DNA of 64,000 nucleotides. Source: Cranoglanis bouderius (taxonomy: Eukaryota; Chordata; Actinopteri; Siluriformes; Cranoglanididae). The notes below the pieces were generated by a model. The model was given only the letters and a program-made list of their open reading frames with translations, ran no database searches and was not told where the DNA came from. Of the stretch, positions 1 to 10,860 are shown one piece after another. Numbering within the stretch: position 1 is the first letter of the stretch; every line of letters begins with the position of its first letter. The DNA is taken from assembly GCA_023630585.1 (NCBI GenBank), contig CM042560.1:5802501-5866500 (forward strand). The letters run 5' to 3'. The position numbers and the translations under genes are program-made.

Positions 1-204
1 GCCATTATTAAACTGCTCTGTCGTCGCTGTTTGATCAACGAAGATGGTCAGGTAAAGAAGATCGGAATACCCTTCCTGGAGTGCAGCTTAAGCAAAACTG
101 AGACAGCCATTCACCGTGGCCTGGAGACCACCATCTCCTCTGGGAATGGCACATCCTCCCCAATTCGAATCATCTCCCCAAAAATCAAAGCTGTCAAACT
201 GTGA
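1..204 (+). CDS. s1pr5: Sphingosine-1-phosphate receptor, C-terminal cytoplasmic tail (partial; probably S1PR5)
   Basis: The window opens inside a reading frame of 67 codons ending in TGA at 202-204; the 5' part lies outside. The start (AIIKLLCRRC) fits the basic, cysteine-containing segment after TM7 in S1P receptors, where palmitoylation occurs. The stretch LECSLSKTE, followed 11 residues later by TISSGNGTSS, matches the S1PR1/3 tail pattern (FSRSKS ... IMSSGNVNSS). S1P receptors are rhodopsin-class GPCRs for sphingosine-1-phosphate and usually have an uninterrupted coding exon. The assignment to S1PR5 rests on synteny: S1PR5 lies directly upstream of KEAP1 in the same direction in human, as here. 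The subtype could be another S1P receptor, because only the tail is visible. Confidence 0.62.
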   Translation, partial: AIIKLLCRRCLINEDGQVKKIGIPFLECSLSKTETAIHRGLETTISSGNGTSSPIRIISPKIKAVKL

Positions 205-1398
205 AGACTGATTGTATCACCAGGTGCTGGAACATGGTGCCAATACACCGGAGATTGCCCGAAGCTACTAGCACCCTTTGAGATTTAAACAAACACTTGA
301 GAGTTCTCGGGACAAGCTGTCACAGGTAAAACGGGAGTTTTGATAAGTTTCCTGCTTAAGTCTTTTGACAGAAGTCAAAAGGCAAACAGCATGAGAAACT
401 GCATTGTCAGCATCCATCCAACACAAAAAGTCGGAGCATGTCCAAGTTCACACAAATAAAGTGTATCCCCTGTGAGACTGAAAATGAACTTTGGCGTCAG
501 ATCTGTGGAGGCTTGGATCAAAAGAGGTGCTTAAATTGTGAATCAGGTATGCTTAGATATTGGTATCAAATCATGACGACAAAAGCCTACAGGTAATAAC
601 ACCTGAAGATGGCACCTAATGGGGGGCCAAATTACTGTAATGGACATACCAAAATCTGACTGCTATACAAACACTGTGGCTTTAAATCTGTATCACTGTT
701 TCGAAAGGTTAGATAACTTGAGTCAGAAGAGTTAAGGTATGGAGACAGGAGAATAAGCAGTAGGCGGTGTGTGAATTACGAGTTAAGTCCTGTGACACAG
801 CCAGATGCAGGAACGTCAGTGGAAAATCAAAGTTTATAAAAACAAACCTATGGGAATTTTTGAAGGTAGATGGAGGCCTCCTTTTGCAAGCACTTGTAAA
901 TAGCCTTGCCTAACAATATTACTTTTTTAGTTGTTAAGTTATTACATTATTCTGCAAGGTCCAGAATTTCAGTAGTCAGAGATCTTTCAGTCCTGTAGAA
1001 GCTACAGTCGGCTAAATAGACTTTACGGTCAGATCACCCTGGAGAATGATAATTCAGGCTTTTTCATTTCTCAAACAAGACCATAAAGTCTAGGTAAGCT
1101 AGCATTCAAATCAACAAAGCATTCAAAGCATGCAGTACTCTACGCTTAAAGTAAATTTGCCACATCTTTATAATTCATGCACATGTAAATATTCCTCTTA
1201 CCACTGATTATCAAAATGGCCACGTTGTGTGTAGAATGTATTTCATATTCCAAACAAGATGTAAGTTACTGTGTACAGTTTTCTTGTCATTACAATGCAT
1301 TTTATATTGTCCTTATAATTGTACAGAATGTTTCTATTTTTTAATATCAAAATGATCTTAAATTATGTGCGTTTTTGCATTATGGCTAAAATAATAAA
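205..1398 (+). other. 3' UTR of the S1P receptor gene with polyadenylation signal
   Basis: AT-rich non-coding sequence follows the stop codon. An AATAAA at 1393-1398 is the first strong polyadenylation signal downstream; further A-rich AATAAA-like strings lie near 1480-1495. No other ORF or repeat is recognisable. The end of the UTR is inferred, not shown. Confidence 0.4.
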
Positions 1399-1399
1399 T

Positions 1400-2305
1400 A
1401 TCATTTGACCAGAACTGATGTTTTCTTTTAGTGCCCTCATGCTGTCATATCTCCTTAAAGACCACTGCAACTAGTCTGAAAAAATAAAAATAAAAAATTC
1501 ATATACAGAAAACTTTAGCAAGTGTGTATTTGCTGCATGTTTAAAAGCGACAGCAGCAAAACCTATAACCGTTATAAGGAGGATGTCAGAGGAAGTGTAG
1601 CCACCCTGTCTGCACATCTGGTATAGGCATTGGCCTACATATCTTAGCCCACCAGAGGCTGTAAAAAAGATTGTAAAAGTGTGTCAGTCATAAATAACAA
1701 AGCTCGCTGCCGTAAAGTGCGACCCCTAAAGGATACAATGAAGGATTAGTTATGAACACATCCACATTTAACACAGTGGGTCAAAATTGATTCTTACATT
1801 TGATAACTTTAGAATATTTAATGCTAAAGATATCTCATGTTAGCCACAGTATTAGCTCTCCACTGTGCTGAAGACTTTCTAACATGCCAGGATGTTTATA
1901 CACTGTAAAACCAGCGATTACAGTACTGAATGGACTTGTACTGTACACTTACGTTTTATTATTCTTATGGAACATATGTAGAACATCTACAGCTAAAAGT
2001 TACTTTCTCCTGTAGCTCACCATACCAAGGCCATACCAAGGCAGTGTAAACAGAACATTGATATTGATTAGTAAAGGCTGCCTATGTTGCATTTACCCTA
2101 TGTTCATCCTGGATGTTGACTGGCTGACAGAAAGAACCTTATAAAATCTAATTTATCTGTGAGTTTGGAGAACTTTAAACTACATAAAACGTACATAAAA
2201 CAAATCCCACAGTGATGGTGTTTATGTGGACAACTCATTTTCAACCAAAAATCCAGAAAGAACAGGATACTGTGTTTAAATACCATGATACATTGTATAA
2301 CTGTT
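1400..2305. other. Intergenic, nothing recognised
   Basis: AT-rich DNA between the receptor UTR and the first SINE. A short direct duplication (accaaggc twice near 2023-2041) is the only structure seen. No gene, RNA or mobile element is supported. Confidence 0.5.
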
Positions 2306-2503
2306 AATCATTACATTTATGGCATTTGGCAGATGCCCTTATCCAGGGCGACTTACATTTTTAGTTCATTTATACATCTGAGTAATTGAGGGTTAAGGGC
2401 CTTGCTCAAAGGCCCAACAGTGGCAGCTTGGTGGTGATGGGATTTGAACTCATGACCTTCTAATCAGTAGCCCATCTTAACCACTGAGCTACCACTGCCC
2501 TTA
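2306..2503 (-). repeat. tRNA-derived SINE, family A (teleost type)
   Basis: Read on the minus strand this begins with a tRNA-like head: an A-box-like stretch TAGCTCAGTGGTTAAG and a B-box-like AGTTCAAATCCC. These are followed by a body (AAGCTGCCACTGTTGGGCC) and a tail ending in GTAAGTCGCCCTGGATAAGG and GCATCTGCCAAATGCC. This tail is very common in teleost genomes. A second, degenerate copy lies at about 15925-16035. Promoter boxes and tail order support a pol III-derived SINE rather than a real tRNA gene. Confidence 0.7.
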
Positions 2504-2752
2504 CATTACATGCCCTTGCATTACATGCCTTAACCCTTAAATTGGTGTTTATAAGTAAGTCTCCTTTTTGACACCTTAACCCTTGGACTGCGATATTATC
2601 TAATTATTTATCTAGCTCACTCTGTGAGAACTCTCTGTTTATCATGATTCTTAGTAAACCTAGAATTAGTCTTCATCCAAGAGATCACCTTCGTTCTATG
2701 TATGCAAGTCTAAACATACAAAAATGTATTGTAAAGTGTATTTCATAATATA

Positions 2753-3424
2753 CAGTGCCCTCCACTAATATTGGCACCCTTGGTAAATATGAGCAAAGAG
2801 GGCTGGGAAAAATTGTCTTTATTGATCTTTTGTTAAACAAAAAATCACAAAAATACTCTGCTCTCATGGATATCAAACAATTGCAAACAAAACACAGGTT
2901 TATCCAAAAAAATAAAAAATAAAAAATCTTTGTTAAATATAGGTGTGCAACAATTATTGGCACCCTTTAAGTCAATACTTTGTGCTACATCCCTTTGCCA
3001 AGATAACAGCTCTGAGTCTTCTCCTATAATGCCTGATGAGGTTGGAGTATACATGGCAAGGGATCTGAGACCATTCCTCCATACAGAATCTCTCCAGATC
3101 CTTCAGATTTCATGGTTGAACAATTTCCTGTTCCTAGTCACCAAGATGTACTAAAAAATGTAAAATATCCATGGGAATATACTTCAAATATATTTTTCTC
3201 ATATGAATTCATAGGGGTGGCAATAATTGTTGCACACCTATATTTGACAAAGATATTTTTTTATAAACCTGTGCTGTGTTTGCAATTGTTTGATATCCAT
3301 GAGAGCAGAGTATTTTATGTAAATTTCTTGAAGAAAAGATCAAAAGGTTAAACAATAAAGACAATTTTTCACAGCCTTCTTTGCTCATATTTACCAAGGG
3401 TGCCAATATTAGCGGAGGGCACTG
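2753..3424. mobile_element. Non-autonomous Tc1-like element with ~210-bp terminal inverted repeats
   Basis: The left end (cagtgccctccactaatatt at 2753) and the right end (complement at about 3405-3424) are near-perfect inverted repeats, and both are flanked by TA (2751-2752 and 3425-3426), the Tc1/mariner target duplication. The inverted homology continues inward for about 210 bp; for example gcaaacaaaacacaggttta near 2884 pairs with the 3260s. The ~250-bp centre (about 2965-3215) has no transposase domain. Long inverted repeats of this kind resemble the IR/DR class of fish Tc1 elements. Confidence 0.85.
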
Positions 3425-3426
3425 TA

Positions 3427-5719
3427 TGCTGTAACCACCAATAAGAACTTTGGCTTTATTTTACTTGTACAAAGTTTACTGCTAAGGGTTTATCTTGTAT
3501 GCAAGATGATGCAATATCCTAATAACTGGGCTTTTTGCTTTACTCTTGCAATGCAATTTGTTTTATATGGGCATGTGTCTACCTGACAAATTGAGGAGTT
3601 CATTATATTTACTGTAAGAGTTGACCATCCTTAATAATCAATCATTCATCTGTCATTTAGCAATCTGCATCTGACTATTTCCAACAGCCAATAATTATAT
3701 TGTTGTAAGCATTCACCAAACCTGTTTTGATGACGATTGCAGATTTTCAAAATACGGTCATAAATTAGATGAGTCAGAGTTTAGATGAAATAACATGCAC
3801 TATTGTTGATCAAAAAAATCTTGATCACAAATCTTGATACATGTCCTGATATAGCCTGCTCAAAGCCACATACTGTAAACATCTGGCTTTTCCAGTGAAA
3901 TAAAAGTTGTAACTTTGTCAAAACAAAACAAGCACTAAATAAACATGTCTCAGTGTAGGAGTGGTGATTCATGGCGTTAATTTAAGGAATCGTAAAATGC
4001 AACATGCAATAAGTATTTTATGAATCACAAAATCCATACTCGGTTTTGTATTATTTTTTTTTTTAAATGGGTAACTTCACGTGTAATTATTGATCACACA
4101 TTGGGTTCATACTTTTTTAACTCTCGTTATGGGTTTACAGACAGGAGAGCATTTATATAAACACACACAGCTGGCATTATTGTCAGAACTGCAGTTAATT
4201 GCAGAAAATTAATCAACACTTTCTGGCCAATCAGATTCGAGAATTCAATAACATTGTTGTGTAAATACAATTGTGGTAAAATAAATAAATAAATAAATAA
4301 ATAAAAACGGATGATTTGTTCAGTCCATAGAATATCCCAATCGTTGCCTGTTATGTTGTTTAGCAACCAAGGCTTACTGTTAACATCCCACATTGTTACA
4401 CATCCTACATCAACACACGTGACTTGAAGACTTCACATGATGTGTCTTGGCCCAAATCTGCAGAAAATCTGCAGTTATTTTGAAAAATTGCAAGATCCCC
4501 TAAATATTGAGGAGTTTGCTTGATTTTACGTCCATTTCTGTAATCACAAAATCCTGGAGGGACTGGCTAAGTGTAAAGTTAGTACAAGTAGTGTAATTCT
4601 TCTAGCGAAACTTCGCTCTAATCACAGTTTTACGAATCTTATTACGGATTTGTTATCAAGGGCATTACTTATCAGTTAGGTATGATTACTTTTGCATGAT
4701 TACTTTTGACAGCAAAATAACTCAAGTCAAGCTTTTTTTATGTTTGCACGAATGTAGAGAAAAGTTTACAGGCGTCAGATAAACAGTAACACAATTACTG
4801 AGCTACAAAATATAAGTGTATTTTTTCAGACTTCCTGAAATATCACTCACTTTCGGTGCTTGGCACTTTCGAAACAATTCACAGCTTGAAACCACATGTG
4901 AACTTGACTACGTGTGTGAATCTCACATGTAGTTTGCATGCCATTCAGTAGAGCTGTTAAAGTTTCTCAGTTGGGTGGCAAAATGTTAAAACAAGTCTGA
5001 AAAAAAAAAAAAAAAAAAAAAAAACATATATGCAGCATTCAAACTACATATGCCTGGTGAATTGAGCATTACTGTTTCACCTTGCAGTGGACCTTGCAGG
5101 GGTGTAGCCATCATTTCAGATGTGAGGGGGGACTGAATGTCAAAGGTATTCTTTTTTTCTGACCTTTGTCTAATTGAAGGGTTTTATCTCTTCTAGCTCT
5201 TAATTGGCTTAATATGCAATTTATGATTCTGTACTTGCACGTTATATTGTACATCGCATTGTATTATGTAAATGTTGCAAACTATGTTTAGTGTACCTTG
5301 TATTGCATACACATAGCACACAGTATATAATGTATACTTGTATATTATGGATGATTTTGTTTCAGTTCTCTCCCTTTTCTATTGATTATATACAGTAATG
5401 TAAAAATGGCAGGGTTACACTTTTTTCCCCATATACTACTAACCTACTACTAACTTAAACTGCCGCATAACGATTTAAGTTATTATAGCAGCCTGTTATG
5501 ACACCGTCATTGTATTTATAAAATGAAAATGTGTTCTATTCTATAATATTTTTATTAATATTTAGCATCAACATAGTAAAAGAAACCATTATGTAACATG
5601 CAACGCTGCCTGATCCAGACATAATCCATGCAAATCCAAATTCAACATTAACAATTCACCTTATCTTCATCTTATTCTATTGTGAAGGATTCAGGTAACA
5701 CATCTGATATACTTGGACA
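3427..5719. other. Intergenic with simple repeats and transposon scraps
   Basis: No gene is visible. Contents: an (AAAT)n run near 4279-4306, a 24-25 base poly(A) near 5000-5024, a copy fragment of the GAATTC-containing repeat family near 4195-4270, and the palindromic-MITE fragment listed separately at 4440-4572. Confidence 0.5.
4440..4572 (+). repeat. Fragment of the palindromic MITE seen at 10.1-10.9 kb
   Basis: Shares the run 'aatcacaaaatcctggaggg' and the flanking 'gaaaaattgcaag' and 'gaggagttt' blocks with the right half of the element at 10690-10855. This looks like one end of the same dispersed family. Boundaries are approximate. Confidence 0.55.
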
Positions 5720-7000
5720 AAACCAATCTTTTTCAATCATTTATTCAACAGAAATATCAACAGATATTTCTGATATTCTTGATTCGTGATATTCTTCTGT
5801 GGAAGAAGTAAGTACACCCTTGGCCTCAGAAACTAGTATTGCCCCATTTAACAGAAATAACTTCTTATAGGCGTTTTGCATAATTGTGCACGAGGCTTGC
5901 TGGAATTTTTGACCACTCGTCCATGCAATATTCTTTCAGTTGCAAGATATTTGAGGGTTTTCTTTCATGTACTGCCGGTTTCAAATCCCCCCACAACATC
6001 TCAATGGGATTCAAATCCGGGCTTTGACTAGGCCATTCCATAACCCTCCATTTCTTCTTTTTGAGCCATTCCTTGGTGGGATTGCTAGTGTGCTTAGGAT
6101 CATTATCCTGTTGAAAGGTTCACTTTCGGTTCAACTTCAACTTTTGGACAGATGGTCTCATGTTATCTTCAAGCATTCTTTGATATGTTGATAGTTGAAT
6201 CAATGAATGCGAGCTGAGGCTGCGAAGCAACCCCAAACCTTAACATTTCCACCACCGTGCTTCACAGTTAGTATGAGGTGCTTCTCCTGAAAAGCTGTCT
6301 TTGGTCTGCGCCAAATATGTCTGCTGTTACTGTGGCCAAACAACTCTATCTTTGATTCCTCTGTCCAGAGCACATTATTCCAAAAGGCCTGGTCTTTGCC
6401 TATATGCCCACTGGCAAACTGTAGTCTTCCAAAGGCTTTTCCCTGCACGCCTCCCATGCAGGTCAAATTTGTGCAATGTCTTTCTGATTGTAGAAGCATG
6501 CTCTCTGACACCAACAGTTGCAAGACTTACTAACAGATCCTGTGATGAAATTTTGGAGTTCTTAGAGACTCCTTTTTGCATCAGACGGTCTGCTCTTGGG
6601 CTGAATTTGCTGGGACGGCCAGTCCTGGACAAATTGGCAGTCATTTGAAATCTGCGTCACTTGTAAATTATTTTCCTTATGGTGGGATGATGTATTTCAA
6701 ATAATTTTAAGATCTTTTTAAATCCCTTGCCAGACTCACACAACATTTTTTCTGAAGGCCTTACAGAACTCTTTAGATCTTGGCTTGATGATGCCACACA
6801 CCTCGATAACAAAGGGAACACCAGACACTAGATATGAGAGGGGTATAAATAAGACCGGTTCCACCTGCATTCCCTGTGTGTCATTTGATAGAGTGTAACA
6901 CATTTATTAATAGGCACTGTTTCAAAGAGGATCAAATGTTTGTTGTCCAAATACGTCAAAAAAAGCCAACAATTTCCATGGGGTGTACATATTTTTTGCA
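5720..7000 (-). mobile_element. Degenerate Tc1-like transposon (DD34E type)
   Basis: Holds a broken minus-strand Tc1 transposase (separate entry), with typical Tc1 outer sequence: 'agtacacccttggcctcag' on the left and 'ccatggggtgtacatatttt' on the right. The terminal inverted repeats are too diverged for me to fix the ends; the element may extend to about 7260. Confidence 0.7.
5870..6648 (-). pseudogene. Tc1-like transposase, disrupted
   Basis: On the minus strand the pieces appear in order. First is the linker GRPSKFSPRADR and a second helix-turn-helix region (about 6644-6430). Then comes the catalytic core with WTEESKIELFG, HIWRRPKTAFQEK and VKHGGGNVKVWGCF (about 6400-6220), then QDNDPKHTS (about 6090) and the NPIE motif (about 6010). 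The core is split over frames and the first catalytic Asp region reads TEES instead of TDES, so this copy cannot code for an active enzyme. The N-terminal DNA-binding part is missing or unreadable. Confidence 0.75.
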
Positions 7001-7383
7001 CATGGAATTTTTTTATTTATTTATGGAAAAAGACTTTAGATGAGATAGACTATAATTACTTATTTGCTACACCGTGTCATAGCTCCAGCTCCAAACTAAA
7101 CATGCAATTGTTGGAATTTGATTGACTGATTGAAAATTGTGTAAATTTGATTTTTCACCAAAATGTGTCTGCAATGATTATGCCAGTAAAGTACCCATAA
7201 TGTCTCTAAATAAGAATAAGAATATGAATACGAATAAGAATATAAAGAAAATGGGTGTGAAAAAGTTTTAAACAACGATCAAACATACTTTAAGGCGCAA
7301 GTTGTGTGTAATTATTATCAAATTAATATAATTCAAATGAATTATGCATAACTTTTTAAAAACTTTTATTATTTTAGAAACTG

Positions 7384-7424
<41 letters not shown>
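7384..7424 (+). repeat. (ATC)n microsatellite
   Basis: About 13 uninterrupted ATC units followed by unique sequence. Confidence 0.95.
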
Positions 7425-7892
7425 AAAGCTGTTGAAGCTGAATTATTGGCATCAGTTTCATTTTTGACTATATAAAATTATAACAATCAATATCAGCAGA
7501 ATCAATAACATCAACATTTTAGCTTGTTTAAAAGCTGTGTTAATAGCATTGCTATTACATATGAAATATCTTGGTATATTAGACTACTAAAACATTTACA
7601 ATTACCTGACAACAACATTTAACATACAATATTACACATTATTATGCTAGTCATGATACTGACATTATGGAAGATCAGAGAGAGACTGTTTTTTTTTTTG
7701 TTTGTTTTTTTTTCCCCCCCAGAGCATTTTTGCTTCTCTTGGTGTTATAAAAAATTTTTCGAATCAATTAATGATGCAACAACTTTCATAGACATTATAT
7801 CTTCACGTCTCAACTTCAGAGTTAAACCTAAATAATAAAATGTTACAATATGTAAAGAACAAAACACTTCATGACGTGCTGTTATAGGAAAA

Positions 7893-8215
7893 TAATCAGT
7901 GATGGGGTGGTGTGATCGTTTTCTTATAACAGTATGTCCTGAACTGTATTCCTTTTCTATCACAATTTTCCAAAGATTACATTTTTAAAATGTATTATTG
8001 AACATCATACTAACTTAGTTCCTGTTTATATCAAATTATTCATGATACAGCTAGAAAATGTTTTTCCTTTCCCTCACCAGCTTAGTTAATAAGACAAAAA
8101 AATAAAAAATAAAAATAAAAATAAGCTGAAAATGTACTGTTCTAGAAAATGAATCAATGTTTTTTTAAGGATTTTTTTTTTTTTTTTTTTTTTAATTCAA
8201 CAGCGCTGTTGAATA
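7893..8215. repeat. Copy of dispersed 'ATAACAG / GAATTCAA' family
   Basis: The left part carries the recurrent block 'ttcttataacagtatgtcc' and the right end a short palindrome ('ttcaacagcgctgttgaa', 8197-8214). The same blocks recur near 9462, 18955, 24620, 26815, 37285 and 46830. Probably a non-autonomous DNA transposon; the class is unproven. Confidence 0.45.
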
Positions 8216-8243
8216 ATAATTTTAAAAAAATTAAAGTACCTAT

Positions 8244-8471
8244 TGTGTAGAACTGATTGACAGCTGACGGGGCGCTGCCCAATAATGAAAAATAGAAAGT
8301 GAAAGTGTCTTTCCCTTGTTGTTGTTCCTTTGTTTGTATAAAAGTCCTCTTTACCTGACACTGAGTATGCGGAACTGATACTCTTTGCTAGCTAGGTAGC
8401 TAACTCTGAGGTTTCGCGATAAACCCGTGTGGTTAAAAGCCTCCGCGCTCTCTATGTGCCCTGGATATTAC
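8244..8471 (+). mobile_element. Candidate solo LTR
   Basis: Starts TGTGTAG and ends ATTACA, consistent with TG...CA LTR ends. It contains a TATA box (gtataaaagtc, about 8336) followed about 30-90 bp later by a GC-richer transcribed-looking stretch, as in retrotransposon LTRs. I could not find a convincing target-site duplication or internal coding region. The alternative is a conventional promoter upstream of keap1. Confidence 0.3.
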
Positions 8472-8559
8472 AATATAATTGATTACAATTAATACATGTC
8501 TGTAGCTTGCCTCAAACGTGCACTTTAAAGGCTTCCATTTCGCCCAAACGCTATTGTTT

Positions 8560-8892
8560 ATCAAACGCGGCTGTGTGCGCCGCCATATTCAACTACGTCA
8601 TGCAACCGCCATTTTTGAGGGCTGCCTCTAAAACCGCTCTAAAAATGCGCACTCATATACTACATAGTGTATCAAAAATAATGCCTATACAGTGCACTAA
8701 ATGTGTGTAGAATTGATTATTCAGTTCCCCCAAAAAAGATTTGGTAATTAACTCAGGTATATTGAGGTTGAGGCTTTTGAAATTTATTAGGGGGCGGAAG
8801 TGAGCCTGTATAGGGAGGCGGAAGATATTTGGGACGCAGCCCAGCTTTTATTTTGGCGCTCCGGATCGCAATGCTTAGTCATGGTGACTTTA

Positions 8893-8932
<40 letters not shown>

Positions 8933-8987
8933 GGAGTTCGGAAAGCAATGCCAGAATTCAGCCGTGTCACTTTGAAAAGGAGGCATT
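8560..8987 (+). promoter_or_regulatory. keap1: Candidate keap1 promoter and distal 5' UTR exon
   Basis: A locally GC-richer, CpG-containing block. It has a YY1-type motif (cgccgccatattc, about 8577), a second one (accgccattttt, about 8608), a CRE-like half site (tacgtcat) and two ETS-type GGAAG sites in gcggaag contexts (about 8795 and 8818). At 8987/8988 the sequence aggcatt|gtgagtac is a good splice donor, so the stretch of about 8830-8987 could be a non-coding first exon. YY1 and ETS clusters are typical of TATA-less vertebrate housekeeping promoters. The link to keap1 (next gene on +) is inference. Confidence 0.4.
8899..8928 (+). repeat. (TC)n microsatellite
   Basis: About 15 TC units inside the candidate 5' UTR exon region. 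Confidence 0.95.
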
Positions 8988-9461
8988 GTGAGTACAGATT
9001 ATCCATAACACTTTCGCGTGGGTGTGTGTTTGTGCAGTGCTATTATGCATTATGTTTTGGATTGAGTTTGGCTATGTGTTTGCTGAGGGATGAGATTTGC
9101 TGTAGTAGTAGAAGAAGAAAAAAGACTGCGGGATGTTGTTTTTTTTGTGCAGCGCCAGTGTTTCTCTGTTCCAGCCTGATTTGTGGACTTGGACCATATC
9201 CACTAGTCTATAAAAGTGCATGAAACAGTCAGCAGTTTGGAGCAGGAATAATGAATGCTGTAAGAATGTTTACGTTTAAAATGCAGATTGCACTGCTTTG
9301 CTTTTTCAGTAACTCCTCCAGGTTCGGGTTGGAGCATGGAGCGGAAAAACAAAAAAGAACCAAAAACAAATGCGAAATGAACACTTTGTTCTCTCCGAGG
9401 TGTTTACATCACTTCTTCTTGCTGTGTCAGGATGCTTTAAGTATTGCTACCCCCCCTCCCC

Positions 9462-9815
9462 CCGCTGCTGTTGAATTCTCGATTCTGTTTGGTCAGGAGG
9501 TGTTGATGAATCGTCTGTATCAGCAGCTCTGACAGTAGTTCCGGCTGTTATTCAAATCCCAGGTTTATATTAATGCGCTCCTTGTCGTTTCTATAGCAAC
9601 AGCTTACACAGGGACGCTCTACGTAATCCAACACTAACCATAAAGAAATTTTTAAACAAACCACAAGAAAGAAAAACAATAGAATATAATATTACGATGT
9701 TTTCTCTAACGTTTACGGAAGGAGTCTCTAGTGTCAGCGTTTTTTTTTGTTTTTTTTTTCTCCCTCAGTCAGTGAGTTTTCCACCACAGGAAAGTCTTCA
9801 GGACGAAGGACTTTT
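9462..9815. repeat. Copy of dispersed repeat shared with 26.8 kb
   Basis: Two ordered blocks match 26815-27075: 'gctgttgaattctc' (near 9468 and 26819), and 'ggaaggagtctc' with 'accacaggaaagtcttcagg' (near 9718-9800 and 27005-27070). The spacing differs through indels. Short TG and poly(T) tracts interrupt it. Confidence 0.55.
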
Positions 9816-9972
9816 ATCGCCATGTCGTAACAGTAACTCCACTTCGTACCGGGTTGCATCACGGCACTCCGCCATGAGGTGTTTTAGTCTGTACATGGTG
9901 TGTTTTCATGGTGTTCTCACAGTGGGAACCCTCAGGGTAGCATTACATAAATCCTGGAGCTCTGCACTATTT

Positions 9973-9995
9973 TGTGTGTGTGTGTGTGTGTGTGT
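9973..9995 (+). repeat. (TG)n microsatellite
   Basis: About 11 TG units. Confidence 0.9.
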
Positions 9996-10079
9996 TAATG
10001 TAGTTTACTGAGGCAATGATGGTGGAGATCAATATAAAATTACTATTGTTAAAGCAGTCATATTTATAGTCAGTCAGTC

Positions 10080-10860
10080 CGTGTTATTGTTGCGGCCAGA
10101 AACGCTTGATTTTTCTGTGGCTTTTTTCAAAATCCGTGATGCAACCTGCAGGTTTTTTGTGCTTTTTAAAAAAAAAAAATAGTATTTTTTGTTTTTACTT
10201 AAATTGGCGAAATCACAATTGCACAGAATTGAGTTTTTCGCAGTGACGTTTGTTGGTAAACCAGTCCCTTCAGGATCGTGCGATCGCAGAAAACAACACA
10301 AAATCAAGCAAACTGAGCAATATTCAGAGGAACTTGCGATTTTTCAAAATTACTGCAGATTTTCCGCAGGTTCGGGCCAAGACGCGTCATGTGAGGTCAT
10401 CGCAACGCACGTTCAGCCAAAGCCCTCTTCGATTCACGTGCGTCAAACATGAGTACAGCTACAAGGTCTCATTTACTAACAGACATCACTGTGAAAGACC
10501 GTGCAAAACAATTTCACCAGTTCAAGTAGTTTTCCGCAAAAAAAAAGCACAAAAAAAAAAAAAAAAAAAAAACCACACACAAATGTTGCATCGCAAAATT
10601 TTGAAAAAGGCTGCTGCAAAATCGAGCAGTTTTTGGCCGCGACAAAAAAAACCCGCAAAATCCTGTATGGACTGGTCATTGAGACCTTTTAGCTGTACTC
10701 ATGTTCAGTGCACGTGAATTGAAGAGGGCTTCGGCTGAACGCGCATTGTGATGACATCACATGACGTCATCACAATTTTGAAAAATTGCAAGCTCCTCCG
10801 ATTACTGCGGAGTTTCTGCGATTTCAAAATCACAAAATCCTGGAGGGACTGATTAGGCTG
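10080..10860. mobile_element. Nested palindromic MITE-like element
   Basis: Long imperfect inverted repeats. The block with agtacagctac (about 10405-10460) is the reverse complement of 10690-10735. 'ccagtcccttcaggatc' near 10260 pairs with 'atcctggagggactg' at 10838-10852. The 10090-10180 arm (gcggccagaaac, A/T run) pairs with 10545-10645. The cctggagggactg end also occurs at 4555, so this is a dispersed family, and the region looks like one copy inserted in or recombined with another. The lysine-rich ORFs here are A-tract artefacts. Confidence 0.6.

Noticed and set aside
2306..2503. A real tRNA gene
   Set aside because: A- and B-box-like sequences are present, but no cloverleaf forms and the rest is SINE body and tail.
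8948..9223. 91-codon ORF starting MPEFSRVTLKRRH
   Set aside because: Crosses a probable splice donor at 8988 and has no family resemblance; more likely 5' UTR and intron.
10250..10717. 155-codon ORF with a lysine run
   Set aside because: Lies inside the palindromic MITE; the lysines come from A-tracts. No domain, no splice support.
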